The notes: generated by a model not told the origin, from the sequence alone. Positions 36,162 to 44,982 are shown, counted from the first letter of the stretch. The stretch is DNA of 47,206 bases from Hymenobacter sp. ISL-91 (GCF_018613725.1 NZ_JAGGPS010000005.1:78509-125714), one strand, 5' to 3'. A program made the numbers and translations.

Positions 36162-37337
36162 TCAGGCGCGGGCGCCGATCAGGTCGGCAGCCACGCGGCG
36201 CGCTTCCTGGTCGGTGGCCACGTAATCGTCGAGTGTTGGTGCGGCAAGGTACGAAACCCGTGCGAGGCTGGTTTCTACCACGTCTGACATCTCCAGAAAC
36301 CCAATTTCGTCGCGCAGGAAGGCGGCCACGGCTATTTCGTTGGCCGCATTGAGGATGCAGGGTGCGTTGCCGCCGCGGCGCATGGCTTCAAAAGCCAGCC
36401 CCAGGTTGCGGAAAGCGGCGGTATCGGCCGGCTCAAACGTTAGCTGCGGGTAATCGAGGAAGCTGAAGCGCGGGAATTGGTTGGCCAGCCGCTGCGGGTA
36501 GCCCAGCGCGTACTGAATGGGCAGCTTCATGTCGGGCAGGCCCAGCTGAGCCTTCAACGAACCGTCTTCAAACTGCACCAGCGAGTGGATAATGCTCTGC
36601 GGATGCACAATAACTTCCACTTGCTCGTTGCGGAGGCCAAACAGCCACTTGGCCTCGATTACTTCGAGGCCCTTGTTCATGAGCGAGGCCGAGTCGATGG
36701 TGATTTTGGCGCCCATGTCCCAGTTGGGATGTTTGAGGGCCTGAGCGCGGGTAACCTGGGCCAGATCTGCCCGGCTACGGCCCCTGAACGGCCCGCCCGA
36801 AGCCGTGAGGATGATTTTCTCGATGGGGTTTTGCTCCTCCCCCACCAGGCACTGAAAAATGGCCGAGTGCTCCGAATCGACGGGCAGCAGCTTAACGCCG
36901 TGCTCGCGCACCAGCTCGGTTATCAGCTGGCCGGCCACTACCAGGGTTTCCTTGTTGGCCAAAGCAATATCGTGGCCGGCTTTAATGGCCGCCACCGTGG
37001 GCAGCAAGCCGGCGTAGCCCACCATGGCCGTCAGCACCACGTCGGTGTCGGGCCGGCCAGCTACCTCAACTAAGGCATCGGCGCCGGCCAGCACCTCGGT
37101 TTCGGGCTGGCTGGCCAGCGCCTCACGCACCTGAGCGTACTTGCTTTCGTCGCCGATAACTACAGCAGCGGGCCGAAACTCGCGGGCCTGAGCCACCAGC
37201 AAATCGGCATTGGACTGGGCCGAGAGGGCTGTGAGCGTGAACCGGCCGGGCTGAGCGCGTAGTACGTCGAGGGCCTGGGTACCAATGGAGCCGGTAGAGC
37301 CGAGTAAGGCAACGCGCTTGGGAGTTTTGGGGGGCAT
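36162..37337 (-). CDS. dxr: 1-deoxy-D-xylulose 5-phosphate reductoisomerase
   Basis: Dxr makes 2-C-methyl-D-erythritol 4-phosphate, the committed step of the MEP isoprenoid pathway, using NADPH. The 391-residue protein begins with the nucleotide-binding LLGSTGSIGTQALDVL, and has the catalytic-loop block DSEHSAIFQCL, TASGGPFRG and ITIDSASLMNKGLE, which carries the metal and substrate ligands. The length is normal. It is read divergently from the gene at 37560, across the long hairpin at 37361-37457, and probably co-transcribed with rseP. Confidence 0.96.
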   Translation of the reverse strand: MPPKTPKRVALLGSTGSIGTQALDVLRAQPGRFTLTALSAQSNADLLVAQAREFRPAAVVIGDESKYAQVREALASQPETEVLAGADALVEVAGRPDTDVVLTAMVGYAGLLPTVAAIKAGHDIALANKETLVVAGQLITELVREHGVKLLPVDSEHSAIFQCLVGEEQNPIEKIILTASGGPFRGRSRADLAQVTRAQALKHPNWDMGAKITIDSASLMNKGLEVIEAKWLFGLRNEQVEVIVHPQSIIHSLVQFEDGSLKAQLGLPDMKLPIQYALGYPQRLANQFPRFSFLDYPQLTFEPADTAAFRNLGLAFEAMRRGGNAPCILNAANEIAVAAFLRDEIGFLEMSDVVETSLARVSYLAAPTLDDYVATDQEARRVAADLIGARA

Positions 37338-37360
37338 GGGGCGGGGTTGGGTTCGATTGG

Positions 37361-37457
37361 CCCGCCTGTCATTCTGAGCTTGCGAAGGACCTTATTACGT
37401 CCGAACGACTTATCGTAACGTGATAAGGTCCTTCGCAAGCTCAGAATGACAGGCGGG
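37361..37457. repeat. 97-base near-perfect hairpin in a divergent promoter gap
   Basis: The 40-base arm 37361-37400 (CCCGCCTGTCATTCTGAGCT onward) is the reverse complement of 37418-37457 at 39 of 40 positions, with a 17-base loop. It contains the GTCATTCTGAGC start shared with the other palindromes in the window. Confidence 0.95.
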
Positions 37458-37559
37458 CTCAGCAAAACTACGGTTTCCACCGTTTACCAACCGTCTTGCC
37501 AACCCCACCGGCCCAAAACCGCGTACTTTGGGCCTCCACCAGCCTCCCTTTCTTCCGCC

Positions 37560-38042
37560 GTGAGCACTCCCGCCCCTCCCGATTCTGCCGCCTTCGATAA
37601 AGCCCGCACCGGCCTTTGGGCCAGCCTGCAAAAACACCTGGCCACCATCTACGCCGCCGAAACCGACTACCGCGCCGCCACGCGCTTCACCGACACGTTC
37701 CCGTTTCCGGCCTCGGCTGCCACGTCCCAACAGCTGCTCGACTACCAGCACCAGCGGGCCGTACTCCGTGACCTGTTTGTAGATGAAACTTCCCAGCTCG
37801 ACACGCTGGTAAAGGCCATCCGGACTAAAGGCTACGCCGAAGACGATAAGAAGCTGCTGCTGCTCATGCTGCTGGGCTACTTCGATCTGGCCGAAACCGT
37901 TTTCTCCCTGCTCGACACCCACCGCCCCAGCCAGCTGGAACCCGATGAGGAGCTGGACGAAGCCCGGGGCCGCTTTGAACGGGTCCGCAACTTCATCCGC
38001 CTGAACATCAGAGGCGTAGCGGGGCTGCTGAAGGGAATTTAG
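37560..38042 (+). CDS. Hypothetical helical protein
   Basis: About 161 residues from the GTG at 37560. The protein is mostly helical and charged with Leu-rich stretches (QLLDYQHQRAVLRDLFVDE; KLLLLMLLGYFDLAETVFSL), no signal peptide and no known motif. The frame is open to an ATG at 37446, but that codon lies in the second arm of the hairpin and the leader (QPSCQPHRPKTAYFG) is not protein-like, so GTG is preferred. The function is unknown. It converges on the GreA-like gene, with a GTCAT-type palindrome between. Confidence 0.6.
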   Translation: MSTPAPPDSAAFDKARTGLWASLQKHLATIYAAETDYRAATRFTDTFPFPASAATSQQLLDYQHQRAVLRDLFVDETSQLDTLVKAIRTKGYAEDDKKLLLLMLLGYFDLAETVFSLLDTHRPSQLEPDEELDEARGRFERVRNFIRLNIRGVAGLLKGI

Positions 38043-38046
38043 TGAA

Positions 38047-38141
38047 CGTCATTCAGAGCGAAGCGAAGAATCTCGCGTGCTGACGTTGAGTTAGTAGTCC
38101 CAACAATAGCACGCGAGATTCTACACTTTGCTCTGAACGTC
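38047..38141. repeat. GTCAT-type palindrome (family C) between convergent genes
   Basis: The arm starting GTCATTCAGAGCGAAGCGAA (38048-38081) and the inverted arm 38108-38141 match at about 29 of 34 positions, with a loop of about 26 bases. It may also serve as a terminator for both genes. Confidence 0.8.
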
Positions 38142-38143
38142 AT

Positions 38144-38608
38144 TCAGCTAACCGCTAAAACCTGTACTGATTTTCCGTTGAAGCTCACCGCTTCGCCCGG
38201 GCGCTTGCCGGCCAGGGCAGCGGCCACCGGTGCGGCCGCCGATACGGCGAAGTAGTCGGTGCCCTCCAGCACGAGCTTGCCGGCGCTGATGCCGAGGTAG
38301 AACCAGCCCAACGACGTGTGCACCAGCGCGCCGGGACGCACCGCGTCGCAGGGCAGGTCGGGGTTGATGCGCTGGAGCTCGGCCAGAAGCTGGCGGGCCT
38401 GCTGGAGCTGTACCAGGTTTCGGTCGCGCTCATTCTGGGCCATGGCGCGGCCGGTTTCGTACTTGTCGCCGGCGCTGCTCTTGGTTTCGGAGTTGGCCGA
38501 TTCCTGGGCCGCCGCTACGGCCGCCTGGATGGCGGCCATTCGGTCGTGCACGTAGGCCAGGCACAGGGCGTGCAGGCGGGGTTTCGTTAGCTGAGTTGGG
38601 CCTGCCAT
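38144..38608 (-). CDS. GreA/GreB C-terminal-domain-like protein
   Basis: A 154-residue protein with an N-terminal helical hairpin (VHDRMAAIQAAVAAAQESAN) followed by SETKSSAGDKYETGRAM, and a C-terminal FKBP-like part with VRPGALVHTSLGWFYLGISA, YFAVSAAAPVAAALAGKRPG and GEAVSFNGK. This is the layout of transcript-cleavage factors GreA/GreB, and the SETKSSAGDKxETGRAM block is a hallmark of a Bacteroidota branch I recall as often misnamed 3-oxoacyl-ACP synthase. The acidic tip of the coiled coil needed for RNA cleavage (D/E pair) is not evident here. I take the ATG at 38608; the longer frame to 38740 is unsupported. It probably binds RNA polymerase, by inference only. Confidence 0.75.
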   Translation of the reverse strand: MAGPTQLTKPRLHALCLAYVHDRMAAIQAAVAAAQESANSETKSSAGDKYETGRAMAQNERDRNLVQLQQARQLLAELQRINPDLPCDAVRPGALVHTSLGWFYLGISAGKLVLEGTDYFAVSAAAPVAAALAGKRPGEAVSFNGKSVQVLAVS

Positions 38609-39102
38609 TGGCGTAGAGACATATTTGGGAGAAGCCAGTTGGCTAACAGGTGCCCAAGTTGGTTGAAGGAAACGACTTCGGCCGGAATTGAAAACGCGCA
38701 TCTGCTTCGGCTGGGGTCTGGTTCTTGCCGCGCAACCCATACGCGGAGCGCGCTATGGTCGTGCGGGTTGTGGTGACACGCATCTGCCAACCGGAGCTTA
38801 TGCGCCGCCGAGCCGAAGCGAACAGGAGTAGTTGCAGTCAGTGGAAAGCAGCTCAGCTCCTCCCCAAACGCCTTCCACAGGGGAATATCCAGGAGAAATG
38901 AACAGCGTATTTTCCCCTTTTTCTACCGAACGGTTGCTTCGGACCAATCGAATTTAGCATTGGAGCTTCTACCGAAGCGGATTTCCAACGTATTTCTATT
39001 CATGCATATCTTTCTTTTTAATCAAGGTAGCTGCCTTACGGTAGTTGAATTCCGAACCTGTACGAGAAGTTAATTTAAACCTCCGGTAATCCCCTGCTTC
39101 CC
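38609..39102. other. Gene-free stretch before the IS481 element
   Basis: No credible coding sequence is seen in these 494 bases on either strand. A small hairpin (CCGAA and TTCGG around 38927-38942) and A/T-rich DNA from about 38990 are present. It may be the remains of older insertion events. Confidence 0.5.
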
Positions 39103-40112
39103 TAGATGTATAGTCCCAGAGAGAGATGGTGTATTTTTCGGCCTGGAATTTCGCACACACCTATGGGACAAATACTCCACGGCAGCGCCCGCACAACTTC
39201 GGCAATACGGGCCGCTATCCAACGTAGTCAGGAAAGCCTACAAACGCTAGCTGCCCGCCACGGCATCAACCCCAAAACGGTGGCTAAGTGGCGCAAACGC
39301 ACGACGACAACGGATGCCGCGATGGGACCGACACCGGTTTCCACGGTGCTGACCGTCGCGCAGGAGGCCATTATCGTGGCCTTTAGAAAGCACACCTTGC
39401 TGCCGCTCGATGATTGCCTGTATGCTTTGCAGGCCACCATCCCCCACCTCTCACGCTCGGCGCTGCACCGCTGTCTGCAACGGCACGGCATCAGCCGCTT
39501 GCCGCTAAGCGAAGAGGGCCAAAGCCCGCCGAAAAAGAAATTCAAGGACTACCCTATCGGCTTTCTGCACGTCGATTTTGCCGAAGTGCACACCGAGGAA
39601 GGCAAGCAGTACCTGTTTGTGGCCATTGACCGCACCAGCAAGGTCGCCTTTGCCGAACTTCATCCGCGCGCGAAGCGGGTGGTAGCAGCAGAATTCCTAC
39701 GGCGCGTGCTCGACAAACTGCCTTACAAAGTACACAAGGTATTGACCGATAACGGCGTCCAGTTCACGGCGCAGCCGCATCAAGTACTACCAGGCGGGCA
39801 CAGTTTTGACCGCGTTTGCCGCGAATACGGCGTGGAGCATCGCCTGACCAAGCCCGCTCACCCTTGGACCAATGGCCAGGTCGAACGGATGAATCGCACG
39901 CTGAAAGAGGCCACCGTCCAGCGCTTTCACTATCAGACGACGCAAGAGCTCAACGAGCACCTGCAAGCCTTTTTGCTGGCCTATAACCACGCCAAGCGGC
40001 TCAAGACTTTACGCGGCCTCACGCCACATGAATTTGTCTGTGCCGAGTGGCAGAAAAACCCCGTTAACTTTACGCAGGACCCGACCCACCTCACGCTGGG
40101 ACTATACATCTA
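39103..40112. mobile_element. IS481-family insertion sequence, apparently intact
   Basis: A perfect 17-base inverted pair, TAGATGTATAGTCCCAG at 39103-39119 and its complement at 40096-40112, encloses one transposase gene; including mismatches the ends agree over about 27 bases. No target duplication could be recognised. Total length is about 1.01 kb. Confidence 0.9.
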
Positions 40113-40113
40113 A
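39163..40113 (+). CDS. IS481-family transposase (integrase-core DDE)
   Basis: A 316-residue transposase. The N-terminal helix-turn-helix is seen in ESLQTLAARHGINPKTVAKW. The rve integrase core carries the catalytic Asp in FLHVDFAEVH, the second Asp in VLTDNGVQFT and the Glu in WTNGQVERMNRTLKEA, all intact. I prefer the ATG at 39163 (MGQILHGSAR) to the ATG at 39106, which lies inside the left inverted repeat. The stop codon TAA begins with the last two bases of the right repeat, so the gene fills the element. No frame damage is visible and the copy may be active. Confidence 0.92.
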   Translation: MGQILHGSARTTSAIRAAIQRSQESLQTLAARHGINPKTVAKWRKRTTTTDAAMGPTPVSTVLTVAQEAIIVAFRKHTLLPLDDCLYALQATIPHLSRSALHRCLQRHGISRLPLSEEGQSPPKKKFKDYPIGFLHVDFAEVHTEEGKQYLFVAIDRTSKVAFAELHPRAKRVVAAEFLRRVLDKLPYKVHKVLTDNGVQFTAQPHQVLPGGHSFDRVCREYGVEHRLTKPAHPWTNGQVERMNRTLKEATVQRFHYQTTQELNEHLQAFLLAYNHAKRLKTLRGLTPHEFVCAEWQKNPVNFTQDPTHLTLGLYI

Positions 40114-40202
40114 GCCGACCCTACAGGAAGCAGGACGTTTTTAGCGGTTTCGGATATTTGCAAACAGTTTCGCAGCTTACTTATCATTTAGCTAGTTCGC
40201 GT

Positions 40203-41000
40203 ATGTCTGCTATTCTCAAGCGCAATAATGTGCGCATTCTGGGCGGCGGGGAAAAGATCCTGCTGTTTGTTAACGGCTTCGGCTGCGACCAGACTATCTG
40301 GCGCTTCATCACGCCTGCTCTGTCGGGCCAGTACCGGCTGGTTATGTTCGACCACGTGGGCGCGGGCCTCTCCGACCTGACGGCCTATGACCCGGTCAAG
40401 TACAACTCGCTGGAAGGCTATGCGGAGGACGTGCTCGACATCTGCCGGGAGCTGGAGCTGCGCGCTGTAACGCTGGTGGGCCATTCGGTGGGCGCCATGA
40501 TTGGGATGCTGGCGGCCATCCGGGAGCCCGCGTGGTTTGAGAAGTTGCTACTGCTTTGTCCTTCTCCCCATTATCTCAACGAAAACAGCTACCATGGCGG
40601 TTTCGAGCGGCAGGACATTTACGATATGCTCGCATTCATGGACCAGGACTTTGTGGGCTGGGCCGATGAATTTGCACCTTTTATCATGGGCAACCCCGAC
40701 CGGCCCCTGCTCTCGGCGGAATTGCTGCACAGCTTTTGCCAAAGCGACCCGGTTATTGCCAAGCGCTTTGCCCGGGTTACTTTTTTGGCCGACAACCGCC
40801 CCGACGTTGGCCACTGCCACACGCCCTGCCTGCTGGTGCAGTGCGCCCACGACCTGATAGCGCCTCCGGAAGTCGGCGCTTTTCTGTTGGCCCGCTTCCC
40901 CACGGCCCGGCTCATCACCCTGCCTGTAAGTGGGCACTGCCCGCACCTGAGCGCCCCGATTGAAACGCTGAATGCCCTGGAGCCCTTCTTGGCGGCGTAG
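40203..41000 (+). CDS. RsbQ/KAI2-like alpha/beta hydrolase
   Basis: A 265-residue alpha/beta hydrolase very similar in layout to RsbQ of Bacillus and the plant receptor KAI2. The oxyanion block is FVNGFGCDQTIWR, the nucleophile Ser95 in LVGHSVGAM, the Asp in QCAHDLIAPP and the His in SGHCPHLS. RsbQ feeds a small-molecule signal to the PAS-phosphatase RsbP to control stress sigma factor; no RsbP-like gene is adjacent here. The ATG at 40203 is preferred to a TTG at 40158. GATATTTG at 40153-40160 (one mismatch to TAnnTTTG) may be its -7 box. The IS481 element ends about 90 bp upstream and could affect its expression. Confidence 0.85.
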   Translation: MSAILKRNNVRILGGGEKILLFVNGFGCDQTIWRFITPALSGQYRLVMFDHVGAGLSDLTAYDPVKYNSLEGYAEDVLDICRELELRAVTLVGHSVGAMIGMLAAIREPAWFEKLLLLCPSPHYLNENSYHGGFERQDIYDMLAFMDQDFVGWADEFAPFIMGNPDRPLLSAELLHSFCQSDPVIAKRFARVTFLADNRPDVGHCHTPCLLVQCAHDLIAPPEVGAFLLARFPTARLITLPVSGHCPHLSAPIETLNALEPFLAA

Positions 41001-41336
41001 CACAAGCCGGCATTACCTGGCAATTGCAACTACTCGTATCTGTACAGGTTGGCGCACGGCGGCTTTCCCTTCAACTCCCTAAGCAGCTTGCTGGCGGGCC
41101 TGTATGTGGTGGACTGGCTAGCCCCGCGCCGTTAGGTCAACTCGATTCTGGGAACAGAAACGGTGCTCTGCTAAACGAGTTTTACGGGAGGTATAAGGAG
41201 CCCTTCACCTGAATTCGTCGATATGCTCTTCTCGCAATGGGGTACGGGGCCTTTCCCTGCTATCTACTGCGTTTTTGCATTTCACTTCGTGAGGAGCACA
41301 GCAGTAGTGCGCCTGTAAAGTAGGAAGTACCACCAA
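41001..41336. other. Gene-free stretch after the hydrolase
   Basis: No credible gene was found. A short open frame at 41024-41212 has no recognisable features. The convergent M28 gene ends at 41401. Confidence 0.5.
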
Positions 41337-41369
41337 CGAAAAAGCCGACCCTGATGGGCCGGCTTTCTG
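41337..41369 (-). terminator. Terminator of the M28 peptidase gene
   Basis: AAAGCCG and CGGCTTT, extended by GACCC/GGGCC with mismatch, form the stem; the minus strand ends in TTTTT. Confidence 0.75.
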
Positions 41370-41400
41370 TCTGGCTGAAAGCTACAGTACGCCAGGCAAC

Positions 41401-42984
41401 TTAGCGGTTATCGGCTTTGGCTACCGGCAGCGGCTTGCGGGGCAGTTTCTGGTCGCGCATGGCGGCCTGGTACACAAACGAGGCTACCACCACGGCGGCC
41501 TGCTTGAGGTCGTCGGCGGGCAGGCGCTCGTAGGTATCCATGTTGGTGTGGTGGGTGCGGGTGCCGTAATCGAGCGGGTCCTGGATGAACTGGAAGCCCG
41601 GCAGGCCCACGGCGTCGAAGGCCAGGTGGTCGGTGCCACCGGTGTTGCGCAGCGTAACGGTGGTAGCGCCCATGTCGGCCATTGGGGCAATCCACTCGCG
41701 GAAAATGGGGGCGGCGGCCTCGTTGCCCTGGGCGTAGATGCCCCGGATTTTACCGGCGCCGTTGTCGAGGTTGAAATAGGCAGCCAGCTTCTCGTGGGCG
41801 GGTAGCAGCTTCATGGTAGCGGGGTCGGCGAAGTGGTTTTTCACGTAGCCCCGCGAGCCGAACAGGCCCTGCTCCTCTTCTCCCCAGAGCGCGATGCGAA
41901 TGGTGCGGCGCGGCTGCACGCCGGCGGCCTTCAGCAGGCGCACGGCCTCCATCATCACGGCCACGCCGGCGGCATTATCGGTAGCCCCGGTGGCGGCGTG
42001 CCACGAGTCGATGTGGGCACCCAGCATCACTACTTCGCTCTTAAGCTTGCGGTCGGTGCCGGCAATTTCGGCTACCACGTTGTAGCCCTTCAGGTCCTGG
42101 TCCTGAAAGCGGGTGCGGGTTTCCATTTCCACTTCCACCGGCAGGCCGGCTTCCGAAAGGCGAATCAGGCGCAGCAGATCTTCGGGGGCCATTTCTATTT
42201 CGGGCAGCACGGGCTTGGCATCGGCGGCGTAGGGCGCGCCGTTGGAGGTGAAGAACGTGCCGTCGGAACCACCGCGCGAACTCAGGATGGCAGCGGCGCC
42301 CTCGGCCTGCACCATGTCGAGCAGCTTGCCGCGCAGAGCGAACATAGCGCGACGGTTTTTCAGCTGCTCATCGGCTTTAGGGTCGGCGGGCTTGGGCGTG
42401 GCGGTGGGGGCTTCCGGCTTGTATTCGGCCATTTTCTGCAGCGCCTCGTCGGTGTGGCGGCGGGCATCGGGCTCGAAGGACGGCTTGGGCGGGTTGGCCA
42501 CATCGAGCAGCACAATTTTGTCGCGCAGCTGGCCCTTGTACTTGTCGAGGTCGGCTTCGGAAACGGCTTTTACCACCATTACCCGCTTTTTGAGCGCGCC
42601 GTTGGTGCCGGGCGTCCAAGCTTTGGGGGCTCCGATGAGGGCGTGGTAGTAGGGCGCCGTCATGGCCAGGTACGACTTGTCAATATTCCAGCCGCGGCCG
42701 AACGTGCCCCAGGGCTCGATGTTGGCCTTGGTCAGGCCCCAGTCGGCGAGTTGCTTGCGGCTCCACTCGTTGGCGCGGGCCAGGCCCTCGGAGCCGGCCA
42801 GGCGCGGGCCGCTCACGTCGGTCAGGTAAAAGGCTGTTTCCATCACTTTGGAGCGGTTCAGGCCTTCATCTTTAATCTTGGCGAGCATGGCCGGGTCGGC
42901 CTTGGTGCCGCCCGACTGGGCCAGTGCAGGGGTGGCGGCGGCCAGCGAGCCGGCCAGCACGAGGAAGCGGAAAGTGTGCAGCAT
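41401..42984 (-). CDS. M28-family zinc aminopeptidase, exported
   Basis: A 527-residue secreted metallopeptidase. A signal peptide (MLHTFRFLVLAGSLAAATPA) is followed by a PA-domain-like insert (about 130-290) and the M28 core with zinc ligands in GAHIDSWHAATGATDNAAG, the catalytic Glu pair in LWGEEEQGLFGSRGY, the Asp in FNLDNGAGK and the final His in RTHHTNMDTYERL. Such enzymes release amino acids from peptides in the periplasm or outside the cell. The ATG at 42984 is preferred to the frame start at 43029 because it gives the leader. The ABC exporter gene is divergent from it, 180 bp away. Confidence 0.93.
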   Translation of the reverse strand: MLHTFRFLVLAGSLAAATPALAQSGGTKADPAMLAKIKDEGLNRSKVMETAFYLTDVSGPRLAGSEGLARANEWSRKQLADWGLTKANIEPWGTFGRGWNIDKSYLAMTAPYYHALIGAPKAWTPGTNGALKKRVMVVKAVSEADLDKYKGQLRDKIVLLDVANPPKPSFEPDARRHTDEALQKMAEYKPEAPTATPKPADPKADEQLKNRRAMFALRGKLLDMVQAEGAAAILSSRGGSDGTFFTSNGAPYAADAKPVLPEIEMAPEDLLRLIRLSEAGLPVEVEMETRTRFQDQDLKGYNVVAEIAGTDRKLKSEVVMLGAHIDSWHAATGATDNAAGVAVMMEAVRLLKAAGVQPRRTIRIALWGEEEQGLFGSRGYVKNHFADPATMKLLPAHEKLAAYFNLDNGAGKIRGIYAQGNEAAAPIFREWIAPMADMGATTVTLRNTGGTDHLAFDAVGLPGFQFIQDPLDYGTRTHHTNMDTYERLPADDLKQAAVVVASFVYQAAMRDQKLPRKPLPVAKADNR

Positions 42985-43163
42985 ACGCAGGAATATAAGT
43001 GAGGGAGAAGTCCAAAAACCCGGAAACAAACCGGCGGTTGCATCGAACCTGATGAGCGGGCCAGGATTTGGCCTATACTTGCCACCGTCGTTTCGGGCCC
43101 ATACTACAAACCTCCCCCCGCCCTATCCGTCTTCTAACCGGTTCCACACTTAAGCCCGACTAA

Positions 43164-44975
43164 ATGAGCCTCTGGCAGATTATTCAACGCCTGTTCCCGT
43201 ACGTGCGGCCCTACCGCGGGCTGGTGCTGGGCACGCTGCTGCTCACGCTGGTTGGCTCGCTGGCGGCGCAGGTCAACCCGTTCGTGCTGCGCTACACCGT
43301 GGATACGGTGCAGGGGCTACTCAACCAGAACAAGGGCTTGGCGCAGGGCATGGACTTGCTGCTGCTGGTGAGCGGGCTGCTGCTGGGCAAGGAAATCATC
43401 TACACCTTCATCCAGTTCGGGCAGCGGTATTTCGGCGAAAAAATCCGCATCAGCGTGTCGGGCCGCCTGATGCACGAGGCGGTGCAGCGCGTGGTGGGCT
43501 ACCAGCTGGGCTTCTATGCCGACACCGGCAACCAGACCGGCAAGCTCCAGACCCGCATCGACCGGGGCGTGGAGAGTTTGATGAAGCTGGTACAGAACTT
43601 CTTTATCGACATTCTGCCGCTGTTTGCCAACTCGGTGGTGGCGCTGGTGGTGATGTTTGCGGCCAACCTGTACGTGGGGCTGGTGGCGGTGGCGGTGCTG
43701 CCGGTGTACTTCTGGCTGAGCTTCCGGCAGGCCGACCGCCTCAATGGCACCCGCCGGGCGTTGCGCGGCCTGCGCGAGGCCCGCAGTCAGGGCCTGGTCA
43801 ACCTGATTGATTCGGCCATCGTCATCAAGAGTTTCGTGCGCGAAGACTACGAGGCCACCAAGCAGAACCAGCTGCAGGACGAGCTCCAGGCCGCCCAGCT
43901 CCAGACGCGCCGCATCAGCTTCCGCTACGACGGCCTGAAAACCTTCACCGAGCAGATTGGCGTGGTGCTCATCATCGTGCTCACGGCCTACCTCGTGCTC
44001 GACGGGCAAATAAGCATCGGGGCCATCATGTTCCACATTCTGCTGTTCAACAACGTGTCGGCGCCCATCCGGCAGCTGCACCGCATCTACGACGAGATGA
44101 ACGACGCCCTCACTTACTCCGAGGGCTTCTTCGATATTCTGGATGCCCAGAACGCCGTGGAGCCCACCGGCCGCCTGCAACCGCCGCACCTGCACGGCAC
44201 CTTCGACATCTGCCACGTCGATTTCACCTACCCCAGCGGCACCCAAGCCCTGCACGACGTCTGCCTGACGATTGAGGCCGGCAAAACCACCGCCCTGGTG
44301 GGCCTGAGTGGGGCCGGCAAGAGTACCATCATCAACCTGCTCTGCAAGTTCTACGCCCCCGACCGCGGCCGGATGCTGCTCGACGGCCGCCCGCTGGCCG
44401 ACTACGACACCCACGCGCTGCGCCGACAAATTGGGCTGGTGCTGCAGAAGAACCACATTTTCAAGGGCACCATCGAGGAGAATATCCGCTACGGCGTGAT
44501 GGATGCTACACTGGCCCAGGTGGAGCACGCCGCCCGCCAGGCCTACCTGCACGAGCAGATTATGGAGCTGCCCAAAGGCTACCAGAGTGACGCCCAGCAG
44601 CTCTCGGGCGGGCAGCAGCAGCGTATCGCCATTGCCCGGCTGTTCCTGAAAGACCCGCCCATCATCTTTCTCGACGAACCCACCGCCTCGCTCGACGCTA
44701 TTGCCACCGAGCAAATCAAGAACTCGCTCGACGCCATCAAGCAGGGCCGCACGGTGGTCATCATCTCCCACAGCCTGGCCCAGATTGTGGATGCCGACTG
44801 CATCTACGTAATGAAGCAGGGCCGCATGGTGGAAAGCGGCACCCACGAGCAGCTCTACGACCAGCGCGGCACCTACCGCGAGATCTTCGACGCTTCCGCC
44901 CGCAGCCTCAACATCGAAAAGCTGGCCCGCGTGCTGGTCGACGACGGCGACGAGCTGGGCGACACTGCGGGGTAG
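43164..44975 (+). CDS. MsbA/LmrA-type ABC exporter (fused membrane and ATPase domains)
   Basis: A 603-residue half-transporter that works as a homodimer or heterodimer in the inner membrane. Residues about 1-320 hold six membrane segments (VLGTLLLTLVGSLAAQVN; LFANSVVALVVMFAANLYVG; IGVVLIIVLTAYLVL). The ATPase domain (about 345-590) has Walker A GLSGAGKST, the signature LSGGQQQRIAIARLF, Walker B IIFLDEPTASLD and the switch His in ISHSLAQ. It could export lipids, peptides or drugs; nothing adjacent names the cargo. The stop codon lies 7 bp before the first REP hairpin of the RAYT locus, so its mRNA 3' end may be formed by that hairpin. Confidence 0.94.
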   Translation: MSLWQIIQRLFPYVRPYRGLVLGTLLLTLVGSLAAQVNPFVLRYTVDTVQGLLNQNKGLAQGMDLLLLVSGLLLGKEIIYTFIQFGQRYFGEKIRISVSGRLMHEAVQRVVGYQLGFYADTGNQTGKLQTRIDRGVESLMKLVQNFFIDILPLFANSVVALVVMFAANLYVGLVAVAVLPVYFWLSFRQADRLNGTRRALRGLREARSQGLVNLIDSAIVIKSFVREDYEATKQNQLQDELQAAQLQTRRISFRYDGLKTFTEQIGVVLIIVLTAYLVLDGQISIGAIMFHILLFNNVSAPIRQLHRIYDEMNDALTYSEGFFDILDAQNAVEPTGRLQPPHLHGTFDICHVDFTYPSGTQALHDVCLTIEAGKTTALVGLSGAGKSTIINLLCKFYAPDRGRMLLDGRPLADYDTHALRRQIGLVLQKNHIFKGTIEENIRYGVMDATLAQVEHAARQAYLHEQIMELPKGYQSDAQQLSGGQQQRIAIARLFLKDPPIIFLDEPTASLDAIATEQIKNSLDAIKQGRTVVIISHSLAQIVDADCIYVMKQGRMVESGTHEQLYDQRGTYREIFDASARSLNIEKLARVLVDDGDELGDTAG

Positions 44976-44982
44976 CCGGGCA

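Noticed and set aside
41024..41212. Short plus-strand frame after the RsbQ-like gene as a remnant of rsbP
   Set aside because: The 62 residues show no PAS or PP2C motif.
41833..43002. Plus-strand open frame opposite the M28 peptidase
   Set aside because: Antisense shadow of a clear peptidase gene; Gly/His-rich nonsense translation.
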